From an uncultured Eubacterium sp. (GTDB taxonomy: Bacteria > Bacillota > Clostridia > Lachnospirales > Lachnospiraceae), in contig CAKREL010000084.1 in assembly GCA_934317205.1 (NCBI GenBank), forward strand, positions 1 through 9,671: a stretch of 9,671 nucleotides of DNA. The letters are read 5' to 3'. Shown one piece after another: positions 1 through 5,044 of the stretch. The notes under the pieces are model-generated. The model was not told the origin of the DNA. It saw nothing but the letters and a program-made list of their open reading frames with translations, and ran no database searches. Position 1 is the stretch's first letter, and each line of letters opens with the position of its first letter. The position numbers were made by a program, and so were the translations under genes.

Positions 1-419
1 AGCTCCTCTTCCAGCCCGTCCGGGATTTCCATGAAGCCATCCTCCCTGGCCATCGGTGCCGGATTCTGCTGTGTGGTCTGTCCTGCTGCCTTACTTTCGG
101 CAAATTCCTGCTCCTCCACCACTACATCCGTTGTATATACCTTCTGTCCGTCACGATTGGTATAACTTCCAGTCTGGATACGGCCTGTGAGGGCAATCTT
201 TGTTCCTTTGCGCAGATATTTTTCTGCAAATTCTGCCTGGCGACCGAACGCTACACAACTAATGAAATCCGCAGTCTGGCCGTCACCATCACGGCGAAAT
301 CTATGGTCTACCGCCAGTGAATAACGTGCAATACATGTCTGCTCCTGCGCAGAGTTCGGCTGTGTGTACCGGATGTCCGGATCTCTGGTCAACCTCCCCA
401 TTAAAATGACTTTATTCAT
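1..419 (-). CDS. ssb: Single-stranded DNA-binding protein, C-terminus cut by the window edge
   Basis: The product binds and protects ssDNA, the intermediate of rolling-circle replication. The visible 139 residues begin MNKVILMGRLTRDPDIRYT, the classical SSB opening, and continue through the OB-fold signatures FISCVAFGRQAEFAEKYLRKG and ALTGRIQTGSYTNRDGQKVYTT (both broken here only by other text). After about residue 110 the sequence turns into a Gln/Pro/acidic linker; the acidic tip that recruits partner proteins lies outside the window. The start is fixed by an AAAGGAGA ribosome binding site about 10 bases upstream; an ATG seven bases further upstream runs into a stop after four codons. The gene follows the RNase H-like gene by 62 bases and is probably cotranscribed with it and rep. 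It may be an element-specific copy, since the host should have its own ssb. Confidence 0.93.
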   Translation of the reverse strand, partial: MNKVILMGRLTRDPDIRYTQPNSAQEQTCIARYSLAVDHRFRRDGDGQTADFISCVAFGRQAEFAEKYLRKGTKIALTGRIQTGSYTNRDGQKVYTTDVVVEEQEFAESKAAGQTTQQNPAPMAREDGFMEIPDGLEEE

Positions 420-481
420 GTTTCATTTTCTCCTTTCAAATGCTCACAAACGTTGATTTTTATCTTACGGACAGGCTTTTA

Positions 482-946
482 CTATCCTTTGATTTCTTTG
501 TATTGTCCTATTTCAAGATCTGCCTTTTTCATTTCATTTTGCATCCAGGCAGTATACGGACTTTTACATGTATATTTCACTTGCAGGTTATGAATTTTCG
601 TCTGCTGCTCAATCTTCTCCCACAAATCCCTGTTCTTAATCTCTTTTCCATCAGATCTTGTCCATCCATCCGTTTTCCATTCCTGCAGCCATCCGAGCAT
701 AAGGGCAGACTCCAGATAACGCAGATCTGTGTGGATCACTACACTGCATCCAGGTTTAAGGTGTCCCAGTGCCCGGATCACCGCCGACAATACCAGACGC
801 TTTCCGGAAGCTTCCATGCATCCAATTTCTGACTTGGTGTAAGTATTACCTGCAGGCGAGATGTATTCCAGTACATAACAAAAGCTGGCTTTTCCAGGCT
901 TGATCCGTTTGCTGGATACCTCTATGTACAGTGATACTTCCATCAT
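482..946 (-). CDS. RNase HI-fold protein with degenerate catalytic site
   Basis: A 154-aa protein whose central part aligns by eye with RNase HI: VVIHTDLRYLESAL (around D74) matches the strand with the second Asp, and GWLQEW..DGW....GKEIKNRDLWEKIE (residues 85-113) matches the basic handle and following helix, which ends in DLW in RNase HI. However, the first Asp position is Glu (E9), the Glu of the first helix is Val (V52), and the last Asp appears to be Lys (about K140). Only D74 of the four metal ligands is kept, so RNA-cleaving activity is doubtful; nucleic-acid binding is a better guess. The start at 946 is chosen because ATGA overlaps the rep stop codon (four-base overlap) and a GAGGTGA site lies in front. 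An in-frame ATG at 1096 would overlap rep by over 150 bases. Conserved placement next to rep suggests a role in replication, which is inference. Confidence 0.75.
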   Translation of the reverse strand: MMEVSLYIEVSSKRIKPGKASFCYVLEYISPAGNTYTKSEIGCMEASGKRLVLSAVIRALGHLKPGCSVVIHTDLRYLESALMLGWLQEWKTDGWTRSDGKEIKNRDLWEKIEQQTKIHNLQVKYTCKSPYTAWMQNEMKKADLEIGQYKEIKG

Positions 947-1704
947 TCTCTCTTCACCTCTTTTATCCTTTGTTCTGTATAGCGCAGATACGACATCCCA
1001 GTGTATCTGTTCGTTCCGGAAATGATAGAATCTTTTACGATATAGAATCCCGGTGTTGGTTTTGGTCCATCTTCCAGAATCTTTCTCATTGTCCACCGGA
1101 AGTATGTCTTTCTCTCCGGTTTTGGTCTGATCAGATTTCTGGACGTGTGGTATGGTTTGGTCTTTTCCGCATCTTCGTGATCCTGTTGTTCTTCCGGAAC
1201 CGGTTTTGCAATGTACTCAGCCAGATCTTTATAACCTCCCGCTTCCCTGATCGGAGTGAAATGGGTAAATCCAAACGTCCAACATTCTGTGATCAGCATA
1301 TCCGTTCCTTTCGAACACTTTGTTCGGTTCAACAGAATATGCACATGGATACCTCCACGCTTTCCAATTTCTATCCGATAGATATACTTCAATATCTCGT
1401 CATTTCTTTTGTATCGATATCGAAGCCGCTGCAGAAAAAGCGCCATGTCCTTCATGACCTCTTCATATGATTTTCTGGTTCCCTTGGGATACTTCAATGT
1501 CACCCACAGGTCTGATGGATAGAAATTGGCTTTAATCAGCCGGCGGATCCGGTTCTCTTTATTAATCTGATTCTGTTTCGCCATCTGCTCCGGAGTTGCT
1601 TTTTTCCTCTTTGCTCTCTTCTCACCCTTTGCCCCATACTTCCCGGCAAATTTATATTCAGTTTCTATCGAATTTGAAAATATCCATCTGTCCCGGTTAT
1701 ACAT
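943..1704 (-). CDS. rep: HUH-type rolling-circle replication initiator (Rep)
   Basis: Predicted to nick one strand at the origin of the element and covalently hold the 5' end through a tyrosine, starting rolling-circle replication. Of the family motifs, residues 65-73 (DLWVTLKYP) match motif 1; GGIHVHILLN at 117-126 is the metal-binding H-x-H motif 2 (H120, H122); EYIAKP at 163-168 gives the Tyr-x-x-Lys motif 3 (Y164, K167). The later YHTSRNLIRPK segment resembles a block often seen after motif 3 in Firmicutes plasmid and phage Reps. The N-terminal 60 residues are very basic. There is no helicase domain, so host helicase is needed. The ATG at 1704 has an AGAGGA site 8 bases upstream. The gene overlaps the RNase H-like gene by four bases (ATGA) and follows a non-coding region with a large inverted repeat, the likely origin. 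Confidence 0.85.
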   Translation of the reverse strand: MYNRDRWIFSNSIETEYKFAGKYGAKGEKRAKRKKATPEQMAKQNQINKENRIRRLIKANFYPSDLWVTLKYPKGTRKSYEEVMKDMALFLQRLRYRYKRNDEILKYIYRIEIGKRGGIHVHILLNRTKCSKGTDMLITECWTFGFTHFTPIREAGGYKDLAEYIAKPVPEEQQDHEDAEKTKPYHTSRNLIRPKPERKTYFRWTMRKILEDGPKPTPGFYIVKDSIISGTNRYTGMSYLRYTEQRIKEVKRE

Positions 1705-1786
1705 GTCAATTCCTCTAACATTAATATACTTATACTGGTACGAACGCCGGTTTTGCCCGGTTTGTCCTAAAAAAAGGTTTTTTAAT

Positions 1787-1813
1787 GTCCGGACAGGATT
1801 TCCCTGGCCGGAC
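1787..1813. repeat. GC-rich hairpin upstream of rep
   Basis: Arms 1787-1797 (GTCCGGACAGG) and 1803-1813 (CCTGGCCGGAC) pair over 11 bases with one A:G mismatch and a five-base loop. There is no T-tract immediately after it on either strand, so it is not a typical terminator. An exposed loop in front of rep could be a Rep nicking structure. Confidence 0.6.
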
Positions 1814-1822
1814 TATCGGATT

Positions 1823-1951
1823 CCACCGCCCTGCAGTCGGACGTTTGTGTGTATTTATAATCAAATTTAAAAGGTATGTACTGCAGCTAACGTATCAAAA
1901 ATCATTTGAGAGGTTCCAATAATTTTTAAACGTCCGACTGCAGGACGGTGG
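1823..1951. repeat. Inverted repeat with 24-base arms and an 81-base spacer
   Basis: The left arm, 1823-1846, and the right arm, 1928-1951, are complementary at 23 of 24 positions; the only mismatch is C1829/A1945. The core of each arm is CGTCCGACTGCAG or its complement. The AT-rich spacer carries a further CTGCAG at 1881 and the sequence ATAATCAAATTTAA, identical to half of the operator next to the xre gene. The right arm ends seven bases before the stop codon of the 89-aa gene. It could be a Rep binding site, an origin or a transcript-stabilising stem. Confidence 0.8.
1857..1870. promoter_or_regulatory. Half-operator identical to part of the xre-side operator
   Basis: ATAATCAAATTTAA is exactly the first 14 bases of the 23-bp palindrome at 5212-5234. 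The second half of the palindrome is missing here (AAGGTA follows). It may let the switch regulator act at rep or the origin, but the AT-rich composition makes a chance match possible. Confidence 0.35.
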
Positions 1952-1958
1952 ATCTATA

Positions 1959-2228
1959 TTATTCTTTTGGAATCATGACTCCCGTAAAAGTCTCTTCTAA
2001 GGCATCTGCTATTTCTGCATACTCATTATCTTTCTGGCGCAGACCTTTTGCCATCGTCTCCATTATGGCAATAATAAATGGTGTATCTTTCATTGGTTTT
2101 CCGTTTATTACTGCTGCAAATTCGTCAGCGTAGCTGTTTATTTTATTTGAAGCCCATTTCATGGTTTCACTGGCATCTTTCAGCTGTGCCTCCATATATG
2201 CTTCTATGAATCTTTTTTTGTAATTCAT
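1959..2228 (-). CDS. Hypothetical 89-aa helical protein
   Basis: I do not recognise this protein. It is predicted largely alpha-helical and soluble: an N-terminal basic/aromatic start (MNYKKRFIEAYMEAQLKD), then charged amphipathic segments ending in ADALEETFTGVMIPKE. There are no cysteines and no membrane segment. The ATG comes directly after the TAA of the upstream zinc-ribbon/HTH gene (TAAATG), and a GGGGG run about 9 bases upstream, within the 3' end of that gene, serves as ribosome binding site, so translation of the two is probably coupled. Coupling suggests the two products work together. The gene ends next to the right arm of the inverted repeat in front of rep. Confidence 0.75.
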   Translation of the reverse strand: MNYKKRFIEAYMEAQLKDASETMKWASNKINSYADEFAAVINGKPMKDTPFIIAIMETMAKGLRQKDNEYAEIADALEETFTGVMIPKE

Positions 2229-2714
2229 TTACTTTTTCCCCCTTTTCTTTGCGTTATACAGGTAATTACCTACCTGCTTTTCTGTCAGCTTCATTTCTTC
2301 TGCAATCTGTTTGTATGTCCAGCCTGCATTTCTTAACGCAATCATTTTTCCAACATCCACATCATTCTTTGACGCTTTCGTTTTCTTCGGTTTCGGGGGG
2401 GGTTCTGTTGGTTTAGTGACAGGTTCCGCTCCCTGATCTGGCGCATCATCCCATTCCGGCACATTGTCGAACAGATCTGTTTCACTCATCTCTTTGGATG
2501 TATGTCGGATGCTCCGTGATATATCAGCACTTGTATGTATCATTTTCCAGCTCTGCAATTCATCCACACATTTTTCGCACAGATCCAATGTGACGGTTTC
2601 TCCATCAATTACAGGTGCATCTTGCTCTCGTCCAACCCGTTCAATCACGGCAGCAAATGGATTTCCTATAATTTCAATACCGCAGTGATCACAAGTGATC
2701 TTCCATTCTCTCAT
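2229..2714 (-). CDS. Zinc-ribbon plus helix-turn-helix protein
   Basis: A 161-aa protein in two parts. Residues 8-49 carry two CxxC knuckles (C8/C11 and C46/C49), expected to hold one zinc ion. A long acidic and then Pro/Lys-rich linker (about 78-118) leads to a C-terminal helix-turn-helix at about 120-157 (DVGKMIALRNAGWTYKQIAEE then MKLTEKQVGNYLY), of the resolvase/homeodomain-like kind. It is probably a DNA-binding regulator or accessory replication protein of the element; no specific family name can be given. The start is set by GGAGGT nine bases upstream. The linker is encoded across a run of eight C on the coding strand (2395-2402), a possible slippage site. The stop abuts the next gene's ATG. 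Confidence 0.8.
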   Translation of the reverse strand: MREWKITCDHCGIEIIGNPFAAVIERVGREQDAPVIDGETVTLDLCEKCVDELQSWKMIHTSADISRSIRHTSKEMSETDLFDNVPEWDDAPDQGAEPVTKPTEPPPKPKKTKASKNDVDVGKMIALRNAGWTYKQIAEEMKLTEKQVGNYLYNAKKRGKK

Positions 2715-2721
2715 CGATTCA

Positions 2722-2781
2722 TTACCTCCGAATATTGCAGTCGCACCAGTCTTCGATACGCTTTAATTCTGTCTTTTTCAT
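2722..2781 (-). CDS. Possible 19-aa leader or small peptide
   Basis: An ATG with AGGAG ten bases upstream opens a 19-codon frame (MKKTELKRIEDWCDCNIRR) ending in TAA. The stop overlaps the ribosome binding site of the zinc-ribbon/HTH gene (GGAGGTAA), so its translation could affect initiation there. It contains a Cys-x-Cys pair. It may be a real micro-protein, a translational leader, or chance; only the good ribosome binding site and its place in the operon support it. Confidence 0.35.
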   Translation of the reverse strand: MKKTELKRIEDWCDCNIRR

Positions 2782-2844
2782 TTACTTTTCATCTCCTGTC
2801 TGATATAATCCAGACAAGGCTTTTAATTAAGTCTTGTCATTGGT

Positions 2845-3048
2845 TTAGAGCGTGTGATTGTCGAAGGTTCCATGCTCTTTTAATTTGTTCAGAATTATTC
2901 CTGCACCGGCAACAGCCAGTCCAATCGCTGTGATCTTCACCGCCAGAACGAATCCGGCTTGTCCCTCACTAGACAGCCCCATCATTCCGATGGAGGCTAT
3001 TCCAAGACCTGTGGCGCACAGTCCGAATGCAATCTTATTTTTCATCAT
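2845..3048 (-). CDS. Small two-TM membrane protein (67 aa)
   Basis: Unrecognised. Two hydrophobic Gly/Ala-rich segments, about residues 5-24 (IAFGLCATGLGIASIGMMGL) and 33-53 (FVLAVKITAIGLAVAGAGIIL), are separated by a short SSEGQAG turn; the C-terminus (NKLKEHGTFDNHTL) is polar. This is a helical hairpin in the membrane. The gene has GGAGG six bases before the first of two ATGs and overlaps the end of the upstream 65-aa membrane gene by 14 bases. Paired small membrane proteins in a block with Rep and SSB recall inovirus coat or assembly genes, but there is no recognisable signal peptide cleavage site and no morphogenesis ATPase in the window, so that is only a possibility. Confidence 0.72.
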   Translation of the reverse strand: MMKNKIAFGLCATGLGIASIGMMGLSSEGQAGFVLAVKITAIGLAVAGAGIILNKLKEHGTFDNHTL

Positions 3049-3232
3049 TGGTATCCTCCAGATTAATTTCTTCTACTACCGAAATCATCATTAATCCAAG
3101 CACTGCAACGCCTCCGGCCAACATCACCAGGATTGCATTTATTACCGTGTGTGGTCTGCCAAAATACAGGAATACAAACACGGCTGCTGCCACTATCGAT
3201 ATGATGATTCCGGCAATTTTCATCTTGTTCAT
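3035..3232 (-). CDS. Small two-TM membrane protein (65 aa)
   Basis: Unrecognised. After a short basic start (MNKMK) comes a hydrophobic helix at about 6-23 (AGIIISIVAAAVFVFLYFG), a short polar turn (RPHTV), a second helix at about 31-51 (NAILVMLAGGVAVLGLMMISV) and an acidic tail (EEINLEDTNDEK). By the positive-inside rule the N-terminus would be cytoplasmic. Ribosome binding site GGAAGGAT lies 8 bases upstream, partly inside the end of the preceding gene, and the ATG is 4 bases after that gene's stop. It overlaps the following membrane gene by 14 bases, which indicates coupled expression of the two membrane proteins. Confidence 0.72.
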   Translation of the reverse strand: MNKMKIAGIIISIVAAAVFVFLYFGRPHTVINAILVMLAGGVAVLGLMMISVVEEINLEDTNDEK

Positions 3233-3236
3233 GGTT

Positions 3237-3434
3237 TTATCCTTCCTTTGCTTCTGGCATATTCTCCTGCTCAGCTTTCTCTTTCTTCACACGCTCTGCA
3301 TGTTTCAGAAAGCGTTCCGCCGCCTTCATCAGTGCATTCTTGCGCTTCACTCTCTCCTCTTCTGGAAGATCTGGGAAATGCACTCTGACTTTGCATCCAT
3401 CAATGTTAAATGTCTTTACCTTGGAATATGTCAT
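3237..3434 (-). CDS. Hypothetical 65-aa basic helical protein
   Basis: Function not recognised. The first 25 residues (MTYSKVKTFNIDGCKVRVHF then PDLPE) look like two short beta-strands, followed by a long Lys/Arg/Glu-rich helix (EEERVKRKNALMKAAERFLK, then HAERVKKEKAEQ) and a polar end. I have the impression that similar short proteins occur in Clostridia mobile elements, but I cannot verify this. A GGAAGGTGA site lies about 7 bases before the ATG and overlaps the stop of the upstream 22-aa ORF. The gene is second in the leftward block and is separated from the next gene by four bases. Confidence 0.72.
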   Translation of the reverse strand: MTYSKVKTFNIDGCKVRVHFPDLPEEERVKRKNALMKAAERFLKHAERVKKEKAEQENMPEAKEG

Positions 3435-3438
3435 GCTC

Positions 3439-3507
3439 TCACCTTCCTTTCTTAGAAGATATGTACTTGTGGGTTGTCTGGTTACGCTTTACATTTGCCA
3501 TTTTCAT
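3439..3507 (-). CDS. Possible 22-aa basic leader ORF heading the leftward operon
   Basis: ATG preceded by AGGGGATGACA opens a 22-codon frame beginning MKMANVKRNQTTHKYISSKK, rich in Lys/Arg. Its TGA lies within the ribosome binding site of the next gene, so the two may be coupled. No clear sigma-A promoter could be placed upstream on the minus strand. It may be a true small protein or a leader. Confidence 0.4.
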   Translation of the reverse strand: MKMANVKRNQTTHKYISSKKGR

Positions 3508-3523
3508 TGTCATCCCCTATAAT
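3495..3523 (+). promoter_or_regulatory. Sigma-A promoter for the 242-aa membrane gene
   Basis: TTGCCA (3495-3500) and TATAAT (3518-3523) are separated by exactly 17 bases; transcription would start near 3530, about 45 bases before the ATG. The promoter overlaps the start of the divergent 22-aa leader ORF, so the two transcription units may interfere with each other. Confidence 0.7.
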
Positions 3524-3574
3524 CGATACACAGGCTCCCGCCAGAGCTGAGTACAATGAAAGGAGATTTCTATC

Positions 3575-4303
3575 ATGGATTACAATTCATTAACAGAAAC
3601 CTACATAAAACTTGCTGAATCAAATATTCCACACGTTGATCTTTCTTCTATTTACGAAACCTTAAATATCCAAAATATGTATATAGAAGCACACAAAAAA
3701 CTTATAGAGGGTTTTCAAACTCCCCTTATCCAACTTCAAAAGCAAATAGCCGACTCATTCGTTACACCAAGTCTTCAAGCTGCAATAGCTGAGTTTTCTT
3801 CCTCGATATATGAATCTACTCAACGCGCTATGGAAGTTTCCAATAAAGCAATTATGCAAAAATTTTTGAATTCTGCCGCTTTCCGTGAAGCATATGAAAA
3901 TTACTGTGAACCTGATACAGAAGATGATGACTATGTGGTTATGGAAGAATCTGTTGCAAAAGAATATGATTTTCCCGAAACCTTAGCCATACCAGTTGGT
4001 GAAAAACGTGTTCGAATATCTACCGACCTATTCCTAACTATTTTTGGAAGCATTATTATTCCCATTCTGTTTCAATTTGCAGGAATCCTCTTGGATTTGC
4101 ACCAATCACAGCTTGATGCTCAAACCGAAGAAAAACGCATCCAGATTGAAGAAGAACGTAATAACTTACTTAAGGAACAAAATCAGCTTCTTGACTTATA
4201 CATAAATACTTTGCAATCAATAGATACATCACACTCATCACAAGCTGAAACTATTGAATCTTTGAAAAAAATTCTTCCAAAAGAAGATTCGTCTCAGCAA
4301 TAG
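3575..4303 (+). CDS. Single-TM coiled-coil protein of unknown function (242 aa)
   Basis: Not recognised. The N-terminal 110 residues are helical and soluble, followed by an acidic stretch (CEPDTEDDDYVVMEESVAKE, 111-130). A single hydrophobic helix at about 152-173 (LFLTIFGSIIIPILFQFAGI) is followed by a highly charged coiled coil at about 176-212 rich in Glu/Gln/Lys, then a polar tail. There is no signal peptide, so the topology cannot be assigned with confidence. AAAGGAGA lies ten bases before the ATG and a consensus promoter lies upstream. The AT-rich composition differs from the leftward operon. Its 3' end overlaps a convergent 76-aa membrane gene by 53 bases. As cargo of a mobile element it could be an effector, an immunity protein or a defence component, but nothing in the sequence decides this. 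Confidence 0.8.
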   Translation: MDYNSLTETYIKLAESNIPHVDLSSIYETLNIQNMYIEAHKKLIEGFQTPLIQLQKQIADSFVTPSLQAAIAEFSSSIYESTQRAMEVSNKAIMQKFLNSAAFREAYENYCEPDTEDDDYVVMEESVAKEYDFPETLAIPVGEKRVRISTDLFLTIFGSIIIPILFQFAGILLDLHQSQLDAQTEEKRIQIEEERNNLLKEQNQLLDLYINTLQSIDTSHSSQAETIESLKKILPKEDSSQQ

Positions 4304-4481
4304 TCTGATCCAGTTCTTGATTCATTTCCTCAGCTTGCCTGTAGTAATTCAGCATCGTACAATTTTGCTTTGTAATGGCAAGACAGAAGAAAATCATATT
4401 GATCATCATTATTACAATTACTTCTTTTAAATGGGAAGTCTTACGTTTGAGACTTTCCATTTCCTTTTTCATCTCTTCCAA
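4251..4481 (-). CDS. Small TM/coiled-coil protein with TTG start (76 aa)
   Basis: Unrecognised. A charged N-terminal helix (MEEMKKEMESLKRKTSHLKE) leads into a hydrophobic segment at about 21-37 (VIVIMMINMIFFCLAI) and a C-terminal Glu/Gln-rich helix. The TTG start is supported by a strong GGAGGGG site seven bases upstream; the first ATG, at codon 4, would lie further from it. The layout (helix-TM-helix) resembles a miniature version of the convergent 242-aa protein, with which it overlaps by 53 bases. It follows a small Lys/Arg-rich ORF on the same strand and is probably cotranscribed with it. Overlapping 3' ends mean that the two convergent transcripts could form RNA duplexes. Confidence 0.62.
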   Translation of the reverse strand: MEEMKKEMESLKRKTSHLKEVIVIMMINMIFFCLAITKQNCTMLNYYRQAEEMNQELDQTIAETNLLLEEFFSKIQ

Positions 4482-4518
4482 TGTTTCCCCTCCTCTCTAC
4501 ACCTTTCCATCTGCTGGA

Positions 4519-4650
4519 TTATCTTTGGTTGGAATACTTCTCATATTTATTGGTATGTACTTTGGTCTTTCGTTCTTTTTTCTTGCGACTTTTCCGTGTA
4601 TTCGCACTTTTTGTTTTCCCGGTAAAATGATTGAAATTATATCCCGGCAT
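4519..4650 (-). CDS. Small Lys/Arg-rich protein (43 aa)
   Basis: A short ORF beginning MPGYNFNHFTGKTKSANTRK and continuing very rich in Lys/Arg (SRKKKERKTK), probably nucleic-acid binding or simply basic. GGAGG lies nine bases before the ATG. A second frame starts five bases upstream at 4655 (MQCRDIISIILPGKQ...) and runs 52 codons to 4497; its ATG abuts the ribosome binding site too closely, so the 4650 start is preferred, but the alternative is not excluded. The gene is first in a two-gene minus unit with the 76-aa TM protein. Confidence 0.5.
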   Translation of the reverse strand: MPGYNFNHFTGKTKSANTRKSRKKKERKTKVHTNKYEKYSNQR

Positions 4651-4678
4651 TGCATTCCTCCTCCGCTTTTCCTATACT
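4650..4678 (+). promoter_or_regulatory. Promoter for the 109-aa tail-anchored gene
   Basis: TTGCAT (4650-4655), a 17-base spacer and TATACT (4673-4678). The predicted start near 4685 leaves a 30-base leader. The -10 overlaps, on the opposite strand, the -10 of the leftward promoter. Confidence 0.5.
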
Positions 4679-4700
4679 GTTCTCATATACTAATTGCCAA
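4671..4700 (-). promoter_or_regulatory. Leftward promoter for the 43-aa/76-aa unit
   Basis: Read on the minus strand: TTGGCA (4700-4695), 18 bases, TATAGG (4676-4671). It shares its -10 bases with the rightward promoter, so the two are mutually exclusive sites for RNA polymerase. Confidence 0.4.
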
Positions 4701-4714
4701 TAAAGGAGATTGTT

Positions 4715-5044
4715 ATGGATTACTCAAAAATCATCTTAATTCCAAGAGAACGCATCAAACTTTTAATCATGCACTTTATCCAACCTGTATCTTATGAATT
4801 TACCGGTCAGGATTGTTATCGTCTGGAGCATCTGTACAAATTTATATGTTCCAACTACGAATTTTCAGATACGCTCAAAAATGAAAAATCTTCAAATTCC
4901 GTCTATTATTTGACCGACAACTACAAACGCTATCGTGCATGGAAAAGGAAACAATTTTATGATAGTAAACTCTGGGAGTTAATCATTTCCATTGCTGCTG
5001 CCGTAATAGCTTCATTGATCACCAATCGCCTGCTACTTAAATAG
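4715..5044 (+). CDS. C-terminally tail-anchored small protein (109 aa)
   Basis: The function is unknown. The first 80 residues look like a small winged-helix-type fold ending in YYLTDNYKRYRAWKR, a pattern like the 'LTD.G..Y' wing seen in many small Clostridia element proteins (my impression, not verified). A hydrophobic helix at about 86-106 (LWELIISIAAAVIASLITNR) closes the protein, leaving only LLLK after it, so the bulk faces the cytoplasm. The start at 4715 is chosen over an ATG at 4694 because AAAGGAG lies seven bases before it and inside the longer version. The leader and first codons (AAAGGAGATT...ATGGATTAC) resemble those of the 242-aa gene. The gene overlaps the convergent 49-aa gene by 12 bases. 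Confidence 0.75.
   Translation: MDYSKIILIPRERIKLLIMHFIQPVSYEFTGQDCYRLEHLYKFICSNYEFSDTLKNEKSSNSVYYLTDNYKRYRAWKRKQFYDSKLWELIISIAAAVIASLITNRLLLK

Larger units (their letters stand above)
1705..1958. other. Non-coding region upstream of rep, candidate replication origin
   Basis: These 254 bases hold no credible gene. They contain a GC-rich hairpin (1787-1813), a pair of 24-base inverted arms (1823-1846 and 1928-1951) and three CTGCAG sites (1831, 1881, 1938), two in the arms and one midway between them. A repressor half-operator (1857-1870) and a CGAAC-N4-GTTTT sequence (1741-1754) also lie here. Structured DNA directly before an HUH rep gene is where double-strand origins usually lie. No nick site can be named from the sequence, so the origin role is inference. 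Confidence 0.45.

Noticed and set aside
440..832. Plus-strand frame opposite the RNase H-like gene
   Set aside because: It is antisense to a gene with recognisable fold motifs and translational coupling, and has no ribosome binding site or family resemblance.
931..1470. Long open frame on the plus strand opposite rep
   Set aside because: It is antisense to the well-supported HUH Rep frame, has no ribosome binding site, and its product is a Phe/Arg/Ser-rich composition typical of a shadow frame.
4265..4290. Minus-strand stem followed by a T-run resembling a terminator
   Set aside because: It lies inside the coding sequence of the 76-aa gene before its stop codon and is a weak AT-rich stem with a bulge.
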